The notes below the pieces were generated by a model that was not told where the DNA came from, did no database searches, and saw only the letters and a list, made by a program, of their open reading frames with translations. Positions 6,534 to 13,967 of a stretch of 24,498 bases of DNA are shown here, piece by piece (positions within the stretch are counted from its first letter, which is position 1; the number at the start of each line of letters is the position of its first letter). The position numbers were made by a program, and so were the translations under genes. The DNA comes from an uncultured Lachnoanaerobaculum sp. GTDB lineage: Bacteria; Bacillota; Clostridia; Lachnospirales; Lachnospiraceae. The stretch covers positions 1 to 24,498 of the forward strand of contig CAKAQP010000009.1 in assembly GCA_916720285.1 (NCBI GenBank). Reading direction: 5' to 3'.

Positions 6534-8639
6534 TTACTCAACTCTAAAGAACTCCACTGTATATGATTTCATTACCTCGCCACTGTCTACATTTACAATC
6601 TCAACTTCTCCCTGGTCTACTCCGTTAGCACCCACAATAGTTCTAAACCTTACAGGAAGTATTGTATCACCTGTAACGGTTCTTGCTTCCATCAATGTAG
6701 AATATACATCACTTCCGTTTACAGTCTGCTTAAGCCTTATCATAACCTTTACACTTGTAAATCCCGAACTTGGTCCTATAACATCCTGTAAGGAGTAGTT
6801 CGTATCTATTGATGCCACATATCTGTAGCTTGCAGCTGTCGGTGCAGGTGAAACCGTAGCCTTTGTGGTCTGTGCCTGCTCGGAGCTCTCACTCTGTGAT
6901 TCGCTTGACTCCGCCACACCTGTACTTACGGCATAGTCGATACTTGTACCGCTGTCCACACTTGAGCCTGCCGCTATCGACTGTCCGGCTATAATTCCTG
7001 CCGCTATACTCTGACTGTTTTGTTCAGCTTTTGTTCCAAGTACAAGTCCGTTGCTCTCAAGTAAAGCTTTTGCATCCGCTTCACTCATATTTATAATATT
7101 AGGCACAATAACCTTTGTAACCTTCTTACCGCTACTGACAATCAGAGTAATTCTGTCACCGTTTTTAGGCTTTGTCGGGCTGTAGGATATTACCTTTCCC
7201 TTTTCAATAGTATCGGAATTTTCCTCTTTTGATTCTACTGAAAAGCCGTTTTCCTTTAGCAGAGCCTCTGCCGCCTCCTTAGTCTTTCCCGCAATACCAA
7301 GTTTTGTTATATCAACCGTATCGGAACCGAGACTTATTACTACACTTACCTTTGAATACTTTGAAACCACCTCATCGGCCTTAGGATCCTGTGAAATAAC
7401 ATTTCCCTTTTCTACAGTATCCGAGTATTCACTTGACTTTACCTGCATCTGAAGATTGTTGTCTGAAAGCTTCTTGTCGGCCATCTTCTCTGAAAGTCCT
7501 ACTACATCAGGCATTACAGTCTGTGTGGAGTCAAGCGTACTTTGAGAAGTATCACTCTTTTTACCTCCGAATACTCCTGTAAATCTTCCGACAAAGAATA
7601 CTAAAAGTATAACTATGATTACAGCTACAATGACTCCGACAATTGACATGATTCTGTCCATCTTTTCATCTTCTTCATCATAATCGTCGTCATCATTATC
7701 AACTTCGTCATTGTCATATTCATCATCTTCCATATCATCTATGGGCTCTACCTGATTTAAAACCGCAGTATCCTCAGACTTTATTACCTTTGTAGCTCCT
7801 GCCAGAGCATAAGGCTCATCCGGATTTAACAACACATTTTCCAAATCATCCAAAACTTCAGTGATATTTTGATATCTGTTTGCCGGATCCTTCTTTGTAC
7901 ACTTTAATATAACTCTTTCCAGATTTGCGGATATTTGATTATTATATATATGCGGAGGTGTTATAGCCTGCTCAAGATGTGCAAGAGCTATTGAAACAGT
8001 GGAATCTCCTGTAAAAGGAACTCTTCCTGTAAACATCTCATACATTGTGATACCAAGAGAGTAAATATCACTCCTTGCATCACATCTTCCGCCTCTGGCC
8101 TGTTCCGGCGAAATATAGTGCACGGAACCTATAGCATTCGCATTTAATGTCTGCTCCGATACCGCTCTTGCTATACCGAAATCCGCAACCTTTATTTTGC
8201 TTTCATCCGTTATAAGTATATTTTGAGGCTTTATATCTCTATGCACTATATGCTGTGCATGGGCCGGCTTAAGGGCTTTTGCTACCTGTATTGCAATGCT
8301 TACACCCTCTGTAATATCAAGCTTACCCTTTATTTTTATATATTCTTTTAGAGTGATACCGTCTACAAGCTCCATAACTATAAAATGATACTTGCCCTCA
8401 TCTACCACATCGTAGATATTAACAATATTCTCTCCCAAAAGTCCTGCCGCCGCCTGAGCTTCTCTTTTAAATCTTTCTACGAACTCCGCATCAGAGCAAA
8501 ATTCTTCTTTTAAGACCTTTATTGCTACAGCTCTGCCAAGCTTTAAATCCTTGGCTCTGAATACATTTGACATGCCTCCCGAGCCTATTTTTTCTATAAT
8601 TTCATATCTTCCTTGCAAAACAACTGATTCAAGATTCAT
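6534..8639 (-). CDS. prkC: PASTA-domain serine/threonine protein kinase
   Basis: This is a membrane receptor kinase that senses muropeptides or lipid II and phosphorylates envelope, translation and metabolism targets. Residues 12-275 form a Hanks kinase with GSGGMSNVF (19-27), Lys41, HRDIKPQN (133-140, catalytic Asp135), DFG (153-155) and SPEQARGG after an activation loop with threonine/serine. A very acidic stretch (about 300-328) precedes one membrane helix (about 330-354). Three extracellular PASTA repeats (about 375-578), a Ser/Thr-rich linker and an 85-residue C-terminal module follow, the last perhaps like the Ig-like tail of Bacillus PrkC. I chose the ATG at 8639 (701 residues) because GAGGGG lies upstream of it; the ATG at 8654 has no binding site. 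It overlaps no other gene with this start and follows the PP2C gene by four bases. Confidence 0.95.
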   Translation of the reverse strand: MNLESVVLQGRYEIIEKIGSGGMSNVFRAKDLKLGRAVAIKVLKEEFCSDAEFVERFKREAQAAAGLLGENIVNIYDVVDEGKYHFIVMELVDGITLKEYIKIKGKLDITEGVSIAIQVAKALKPAHAQHIVHRDIKPQNILITDESKIKVADFGIARAVSEQTLNANAIGSVHYISPEQARGGRCDARSDIYSLGITMYEMFTGRVPFTGDSTVSIALAHLEQAITPPHIYNNQISANLERVILKCTKKDPANRYQNITEVLDDLENVLLNPDEPYALAGATKVIKSEDTAVLNQVEPIDDMEDDEYDNDEVDNDDDDYDEEDEKMDRIMSIVGVIVAVIIVILLVFFVGRFTGVFGGKKSDTSQSTLDSTQTVMPDVVGLSEKMADKKLSDNNLQMQVKSSEYSDTVEKGNVISQDPKADEVVSKYSKVSVVISLGSDTVDITKLGIAGKTKEAAEALLKENGFSVESKEENSDTIEKGKVISYSPTKPKNGDRITLIVSSGKKVTKVIVPNIINMSEADAKALLESNGLVLGTKAEQNSQSIAAGIIAGQSIAAGSSVDSGTSIDYAVSTGVAESSESQSESSEQAQTTKATVSPAPTAASYRYVASIDTNYSLQDVIGPSSGFTSVKVMIRLKQTVNGSDVYSTLMEARTVTGDTILPVRFRTIVGANGVDQGEVEIVNVDSGEVMKSYTVEFFRVE

Positions 8640-8643
8640 AATA

Positions 8644-9372
8644 CTACCCCTCATTAATATCTATAAGCAAAATTGATATATTGTCACTTCCGCCTGATAG
8701 ATTTGCCTCCTCCACTAGTCTTTTTGCACTTGACTTTACACCGGCACTTGAAGATATTATATTGAAAATCTTCCTGTCATCCACCATATTTGTAAGTCCG
8801 TCCGAACACAATAATACATATTCATTACCGGCAAGATCCACCTCAAAGCTGTCTATCAGTACCCTTTCTTCAGCACCCACAGCTCTTGTTATCTTACTCT
8901 TATTCTCTTTATATTCAGCACTTTCTCTTGTTATTTCACCTTTTGAAACAAGCATCTCCACAAGGGAATGATCCTTTGTTATCTGTGAAATACTGTTCTC
9001 ATCAAGTACATAACATCTGGAATCGCCTACATTGAACACATGCAAAGTATTATCTATAATGCTTGCCGCCACAACGGTTGTTCCCATTCCGGAAAGATTC
9101 GGATTTTTGCTTCCCTCCGCAAACAGATTTGCATTTGCATATTCTATGGCTCCTTGTATTGCCGTTACAGGCATTTTTATTGTATGTTCAATATATGTAA
9201 GCATATAGCCTATCAAAGACTTTGACGCATAGTCTCCGGCCTTTTCTCCGCCCATTCCGTCAGCCACAATATATAAATTCGGCAACACTCCTACCGGCGT
9301 ATCACTTATATATACCGTATCCTGATTTACAAGTCTTTTCCTGCCTACATCGGTCAAAGCAACCGAATACAT
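8644..9372 (-). CDS. prpC: PP2C-family serine/threonine phosphatase
   Basis: This manganese- or magnesium-dependent phosphatase reverses phosphorylation by the kinase encoded next. The 242 residues carry all PP2C metal motifs: DVGRKRLVNQD near the start, VADGMGGEKAGDYAS, NVGDSRCYVL, KDHSLV, CSDGLTNM and GGSDNIS. There is no signal peptide or membrane helix, so it acts in the cytoplasm on the inner kinase domain and its substrates. The ATG at 9372 has a GGAGGTG binding site. The prpC-prkC pair is the standard Firmicutes arrangement and is followed by rsgA as in Bacillus. Length and motifs are normal. Confidence 0.95.
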   Translation of the reverse strand: MYSVALTDVGRKRLVNQDTVYISDTPVGVLPNLYIVADGMGGEKAGDYASKSLIGYMLTYIEHTIKMPVTAIQGAIEYANANLFAEGSKNPNLSGMGTTVVAASIIDNTLHVFNVGDSRCYVLDENSISQITKDHSLVEMLVSKGEITRESAEYKENKSKITRAVGAEERVLIDSFEVDLAGNEYVLLCSDGLTNMVDDRKIFNIISSSAGVKSSAKRLVEEANLSGGSDNISILLIDINEG

Positions 9373-9388
9373 ATTACACCTCCAATTT

Positions 9389-10429
9389 TTAAGAATTCGT
9401 TTCTGATTGAATAAATCTCCTTCTTAATTGTCCACAGGCACCGTCTATATCTCTACCCATCTCTCTTCTAACTGTTGCATTTACCTTATGTTTTTCCAAA
9501 AAATCCCTAAAAGCCTTTATCTTAAGCTTATCGGACTGTTTAAAATCTCTCTCCTTTATAGGATTTACCGGAATAAGATTAATGTGAATATTTCTTCCGT
9601 TTACAAGTTTTACAAGGTTCATGGCCTCTTTTATATTATCATTTACACCTGCCACAAGTGAATACTCATATGATACTCTTCTTCCGGTCTTTTTAAAATA
9701 ATAATCACATGCTGAAATAACATCCTTTAGAGCATATTTATTTGCCACAGGCATTATAGTTTTCCTTATTTCATCATTAGGTGCATGTAAGGAAAGTGCC
9801 AAAGTAATACTCAGTCCCTCATCTGCCAAAGCTCTTATTTTCGGTACAATACCGCAGGTTGATACGGTGATATTTCTTTGGCTGATATTCAGTCCCATAT
9901 CACTGCTTATAATTTTTACAAATTTTACTATATTGTCATAATTGTCCATCGGCTCTCCCGAACCCATCACAACTATATTTGATATTCTCTCTCCGAGAAG
10001 TTTTTGTATGCTGTATATCTGATCAAGCATTTCCGAGGCTGAGAGATTTCTTACAAGTCCGTCAAGAGTGGATGCACAGAACTTACAGCCCATTCTGCAT
10101 CCCACTTGCGATGATATACAAACCGAGTTTCCATGCTCGTATTTCATTCTTACACTCTCTATGATATTTCCATCCTCAAGTGCAAAAAGATATTTCTGTG
10201 TATCATCAAGTTTTGACTTAAATATCTCTACAGCCTTAAGATTTGTAAGGCTTGTACTTTCCTTAAGCTTTTCCCTAAATGCTTTTGAAAGATTTGTACA
10301 TTCATCAAAGGAGGATATAAGTGATTTATGCATCCACTCAAATAATTGCTTTGCCCTAAACTCAGGCTCATTCATCTCCTTTACAAATGTCTTTAATTCA
10401 TCTAAATCCATTGACTTAATATCAGTCAT
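9389..10429 (-). CDS. rlmN: Dual-specificity RNA m2A methyltransferase RlmN
   Basis: RlmN is a radical-SAM enzyme that methylates carbon 2 of adenosine 2503 in 23S rRNA and A37 of some tRNAs. With the start used here the protein has 346 residues, the usual length. The iron-sulfur motif is CRMGCKFC (Cys111, Cys115, Cys118), within SSQVGCRMGCKFCAS. The resolving cysteine is Cys332 in GRDIDGACGQLRRR. ESVRMKY and GSGEPMDNYDN are also typical. The ATG at 10429 has an AGGAGA binding site six bases upstream. A longer in-frame TTG at 10450 has none. The start lies inside the rsmB end, an 8-base overlap. Confidence 0.96.
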   Translation of the reverse strand: MTDIKSMDLDELKTFVKEMNEPEFRAKQLFEWMHKSLISSFDECTNLSKAFREKLKESTSLTNLKAVEIFKSKLDDTQKYLFALEDGNIIESVRMKYEHGNSVCISSQVGCRMGCKFCASTLDGLVRNLSASEMLDQIYSIQKLLGERISNIVVMGSGEPMDNYDNIVKFVKIISSDMGLNISQRNITVSTCGIVPKIRALADEGLSITLALSLHAPNDEIRKTIMPVANKYALKDVISACDYYFKKTGRRVSYEYSLVAGVNDNIKEAMNLVKLVNGRNIHINLIPVNPIKERDFKQSDKLKIKAFRDFLEKHKVNATVRREMGRDIDGACGQLRRRFIQSETNS

Positions 10430-11756
10430 TATCTCTCCTAAATACTGCAATAAAAAATCCGTCGCAGTTATCTCTTCCGGGTATCAGTTTCATATACCCG
10501 TTTTTCAGTTCGCTCTCTTCAAGCATTTTTATTGTTCCTTTGTCCATTCTCTCAGTCAGATCAACGGCTTTAAAATCTTTGTGGTTTTTTAGAAACAAAA
10601 GCATATTGTCTTCATTTTCCGCTTTATTTAATGTACAAGTTGAAAATATTAACTCACCGTTTTTCTTTACATACTTGGACACATTATCAAGTATCTCTTT
10701 TTGTAAGTTTGAAAGTGACTTTAACCCTTCCTCTTCAAGTCTATACTTTATATCCGGCTTTTTCCCTATAATGCCTATTCCGCTGCATGGTAAATCAGCC
10801 AAAATCAAATCAGCATCACAAAATCTTTCATCAAAGATTCTTGCATCCGCAACAGCCGGAATAATATTTGAAAATCCCTGTACTTTCGCATTTTCTCTTA
10901 TCAATTCAACCTTATTTTCACTTACATCACAGGAATATATCTTTGAACTCTTATCAAGCTTATCCGCCAGAAGAAATGACTTTCCTCCCGGTGCGGCACA
11001 TACATCCACACATTTTTTAATATCTCTTACTCCAAGTACCTTTGATATCATAGATGATGATGTATCTGTGATATAACATTTTCCGGACTTTATAACCTCA
11101 ATATCATCCACTCTGTCAAATCCTGTAATATATAATATATCCGAATTAAGCTTTGATCTTTTGACTTTGATATTCTTAGCTTCCAAATCCTTTATTACAT
11201 CTTCAACACTTGATTTTGAAGTATTTACTCTTATTGACAAATGTCCTGTATTAAGGAAATACTCCAAGGTTTCGTTAAAATACTCACCTGTATTATCTCT
11301 TATTATATTTAAAATGAGTTCAGGCATTGAGTACCTGATACTTAAATCATCAAATTTCAGTTCTTCTTTTTCACTGCTTATTTTTCTGAGTATTCCGTTT
11401 ACAAAGCCTGTAAGTCCCTGCAGTCTTTTAATCTTAACAAGATTTACAGCCTCATTTATTACCGCTCTGTCAGGAACTCTGTCCATATAAAGAATTTGAT
11501 ATACAGACATTCTCAGTATCTCTCTGATTACAGGTTTTACACGCTTTCCGTTATTATATTTTTTTATAATATCATCAAGCTGCAGTCTGTACTCAACAAC
11601 TCCATGGACCACCTTTGAAAAAAAGCCTCTGTCCGCCTTTGATAAATATGAATATTTTTCAAGAGCCATATCAATTACCTTATGGCTGTACTCTTTTTCA
11701 ACATCTATCAATAGCAGAGCTTCCAAAGCTAAAGCCCTTATGTTTGTTTTTTCCAT
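10422..11756 (-). CDS. rsmB: 16S rRNA m5C967 methyltransferase RsmB
   Basis: RsmB (Sun) methylates cytosine 967 of 16S rRNA with SAM. The 444-residue protein has an N-terminal NusB-like RNA-binding domain (about 1-140, with AVINEAVNLVK and GFVNGILRKI) and a C-terminal Rossmann methyltransferase. The latter shows CAAPGGKS for SAM binding, LADLPCSGIG with one catalytic cysteine, and FSTCTLNKAENE with the second. I chose the ATG at 11756, seven bases after AAGGA, over the TTG at 11762 that is almost in contact with that site. The stop codon of the upstream peptidase gene falls between these two codons. Position between fmt and rlmN matches Bacillus, apart from the inserted peptidase gene. Confidence 0.95.
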   Translation of the reverse strand: MEKTNIRALALEALLLIDVEKEYSHKVIDMALEKYSYLSKADRGFFSKVVHGVVEYRLQLDDIIKKYNNGKRVKPVIREILRMSVYQILYMDRVPDRAVINEAVNLVKIKRLQGLTGFVNGILRKISSEKEELKFDDLSIRYSMPELILNIIRDNTGEYFNETLEYFLNTGHLSIRVNTSKSSVEDVIKDLEAKNIKVKRSKLNSDILYITGFDRVDDIEVIKSGKCYITDTSSSMISKVLGVRDIKKCVDVCAAPGGKSFLLADKLDKSSKIYSCDVSENKVELIRENAKVQGFSNIIPAVADARIFDERFCDADLILADLPCSGIGIIGKKPDIKYRLEEEGLKSLSNLQKEILDNVSKYVKKNGELIFSTCTLNKAENEDNMLLFLKNHKDFKAVDLTERMDKGTIKMLEESELKNGYMKLIPGRDNCDGFFIAVFRRDND

Positions 11757-11758
11757 TA

Positions 11759-12481
11759 TCAATTCCTTCTTCTGCTTCTACCGCTGAATAAAAGCATAAG
11801 TCTAAGCATTTGCAATACTCCTGCAGCCGCTGCAGCCACATATGTCATAGCCGCCGCAAAAAGTACCTTTCTTGCACTCTTATCTTCCTTATCAAGCAAA
11901 ATTTCGTTGTTTTCAAGCTCTATCAAAGCTCTTCTTGAAGCATCAAACTCTACAGGCAATGTAATAATTTGGAAGATTACTGCAAGTAAAAACATTGCTA
12001 TACCTATTTGAATAAGTATATTTGACATGTTTCCATATCCAAGTAAAAATCCTATAAATATAAGAGGCCATGAAAGTCTGCTTCCCCAGTTTGCTACCGG
12101 TACAAACGCACTTCTTAAGTTTAGAGGTACATATCCGACATTATCCTGTATTGCATGTCCACACTCATGTGCAGCAACTGCAATTGCCGCTACGGAAGTG
12201 GATCCATAAATCACTTCACTTAAACTTACAGTCTTATCTCTCGGATCATAGTGATCTGTGAGCCTGCCTGAAACCGGTCTCACGGAAACATCATATATTC
12301 CGTTTGCTCTTAAGATCCTCTCGGCAACGTCTCTTCCGGTAAGTCCGGACTGTGATGCCACTCTTTCATATTTTGCAAATATTGCCTTCATTCTCCATGA
12401 GGCAATCAATGTTATCAGCATTCCTATAATAACAAAAATATAGGTTATATCAAATCCATAATACAAAAATCCATAATACAT
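11759..12481 (-). CDS. YugP-like membrane zinc metallopeptidase
   Basis: This 240-residue protein matches the YugP / Zn-peptidase-2 family (PF04298), membrane-anchored metalloproteases of unknown physiological target. An N-terminal helix (about residues 8-28) is followed by GRDVAERILRANGI, DHYDPRDKTVSLSE and the zinc motif AAHECGHAIQD with the HEXXH residues. Further hydrophobic helices lie near 130-172 and 205-230, with a basic tail. It has a very strong AGGAGGAG binding site before the ATG at 12481. It sits between fmt and rsmB, a common place for this gene in Clostridia but not in Bacillus. Shared transcription with translation genes gives no direct clue to its substrate. Confidence 0.9.
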   Translation of the reverse strand: MYYGFLYYGFDITYIFVIIGMLITLIASWRMKAIFAKYERVASQSGLTGRDVAERILRANGIYDVSVRPVSGRLTDHYDPRDKTVSLSEVIYGSTSVAAIAVAAHECGHAIQDNVGYVPLNLRSAFVPVANWGSRLSWPLIFIGFLLGYGNMSNILIQIGIAMFLLAVIFQIITLPVEFDASRRALIELENNEILLDKEDKSARKVLFAAAMTYVAAAAAGVLQMLRLMLLFSGRSRRRN

Positions 12482-12517
12482 AAGCTCCTCCTCTTATATC
12501 AGGTCCTTTATCCCGGC

Positions 12518-13459
12518 TTATATTCCCACTTTATATCCTTGCTCTATATCCCTTCCCATAAGGAAGTCCTTAGCGGACATTCTTTTCTTACCTTCAAGCT
12601 GCAAAGATAAAACTTCCAGGATACTTTGATTACATATTATAAAAATCCTGCTGTTAAAGCTATATATTTTGCCGTAATTTTCACTTAAGTTTATATTTGG
12701 TAATTCCGATATATTCTCTGCCACCTCGGCTTCCCATATCTTAATCACCTTGCCCTGATACCTTGTATATGCACTTGGCCACGGATTCATTCCTCTTATC
12801 AATCGCTCTATTTCAACGGCGGTTTTATTAAAGTCTATCTCACCCATGCTCTTTGAAATCATCTTTGCATATTCGGTAGTCGCCTCACCCTGAGGCGTCG
12901 GTACAATGCTGTCAAAATTTGCTATAGTATCCACTATCGCCTCGCCGCCAAGCACTGCCAATTTATCAAACAGCAAACCTCCGGTCTCTTTTTTGTCTAT
13001 TTTTATTTCATACTGTTTTAAAATATCACCTGTATCAAGTCCTTCATCCATCAACATGGTCGTAATACCTGTTTTTTCTTTTCCGTCTACAATTGACCAC
13101 TGTATAGGAGCGGCACCTCTGTATTCCGGCAATAGTGAGGCATGAATATTTATACAGCCGAATTTCGGTATATCAAGAATAGCCTTCGGTAAAATCTTTC
13201 CATACGCCACCACCACAAAAAAATCGGCGTTTTCAGACCTAAGTCTCTCCAGTAGTGCTTCATCCTTCATCTTTGAAGGTGTAAGCACAGGTATATTGAG
13301 GCTTAATGCCAATTCCTTTACAGGTGTAGGGCTTAGCTCTCCTCTGTTTCTTTTCTTATCTTCTCTTGTGAGCACAAGACTTACATCATGCCCTGCTTTT
13401 ACAAGTGCTTTAAGCGGTTCAACAGAAAAGTCCGGTGTTCCCATAAAAACTATTTTCAT
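12518..13459 (-). CDS. fmt: Methionyl-tRNA formyltransferase
   Basis: Fmt transfers the formyl group from 10-formyl-tetrahydrofolate to initiator Met-tRNA. The 313-residue protein begins MKIVFMGTPDFSV and has the folate and catalytic signature NIHASLLPEYRGAAP (104-118, with the catalytic Asn and His), then LDTGD (141-145) with the catalytic Asp. A C-terminal OB-type domain binds tRNA. Its ATG overlaps the def stop by four bases (ATGA), so the two are translationally coupled. Its formyl donor is made by the fhs product encoded earlier in the same run. The family and length are standard. Confidence 0.97.
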   Translation of the reverse strand: MKIVFMGTPDFSVEPLKALVKAGHDVSLVLTREDKKRNRGELSPTPVKELALSLNIPVLTPSKMKDEALLERLRSENADFFVVVAYGKILPKAILDIPKFGCINIHASLLPEYRGAAPIQWSIVDGKEKTGITTMLMDEGLDTGDILKQYEIKIDKKETGGLLFDKLAVLGGEAIVDTIANFDSIVPTPQGEATTEYAKMISKSMGEIDFNKTAVEIERLIRGMNPWPSAYTRYQGKVIKIWEAEVAENISELPNINLSENYGKIYSFNSRIFIICNQSILEVLSLQLEGKKRMSAKDFLMGRDIEQGYKVGI

Positions 13460-13956
13460 TCTTCGTCTTCCTCATCCTCATACATTCTTTCAAGCTCTTC
13501 ATTGTCTATAAGTTCGCCTTCTACAAGGTCCACGTATAGTTCACCCTCAAGATGTCCGCATTCATGGCATATAGCTCTTGCAAGTAGTCCTTCTCCTTCA
13601 AGAGTATATTCATTCATATCTATATCGAATGCTTTTACCACAACATGGTTAGGTCTCTTTACCACTCCGCTCTTTCTGGGAACACTGAGACAACCTTCAT
13701 ATCCTATCTGCTCACCGTCCTGTTCAAGTATAACAGGATTTATAAGTACATGTACATTTTCAGGCTCAGTCTCTATTACAACTATACGCTTTAAAACTCC
13801 TATCTGAGGTGCCGCAAGTCCTACACCGTTAGCCTCTCTCATAGTATCTATCATATCATCTATCAAAACTTTCGTTCTGTCATTTACTTCCTTTACTTCT
13901 TTACACTTTTTGTTTAACACGCTGTCGCCCATTACTCGTATTGCTCTTATTGCCAT
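13456..13956 (-). CDS. def: Peptide deformylase
   Basis: Deformylase removes the formyl group from the N-terminal methionine of new proteins with an iron or zinc centre. The 166-residue protein has the three defining motifs: GVGLAAPQ (44-51), EGCLS (87-91, Cys ligand) and HECGH (131-135, two His ligands and the catalytic Glu). The usual third motif is HExDHLDG; here Asp is replaced by Gly134 and the next positions read LEG. That Asp is conserved but not a metal ligand, so activity is expected. The tail after residue 155 is unusually acidic. The ATG at 13956 has a GGAG site. It lies just after priA and overlaps fmt by four bases. Confidence 0.95.
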   Translation of the reverse strand: MAIRAIRVMGDSVLNKKCKEVKEVNDRTKVLIDDMIDTMREANGVGLAAPQIGVLKRIVVIETEPENVHVLINPVILEQDGEQIGYEGCLSVPRKSGVVKRPNHVVVKAFDIDMNEYTLEGEGLLARAICHECGHLEGELYVDLVEGELIDNEELERMYEDEEDEE

Positions 13957-13967
13957 TATCTATCTCC

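Noticed and set aside
10068..11076. Plus-strand open frames of 174 and 178 codons opposite rlmN and rsmB
   Set aside because: They are Ser/Phe/Leu-rich, lack family motifs, and lie opposite well-conserved genes; this is the typical antisense shadow of AT-rich coding sequence.
13549..13565. Shared HECGH motif in deformylase and the YugP-like peptidase, suggesting a relation
   Set aside because: HEXXH arises independently in many metalloenzymes and the rest of the two proteins is unrelated.
13388..13807. Plus-strand Ser/Pro-rich frame of 139 codons
   Set aside because: The low-complexity serine runs come from the antisense of acidic codons at the def C-terminus; no binding site or family match.
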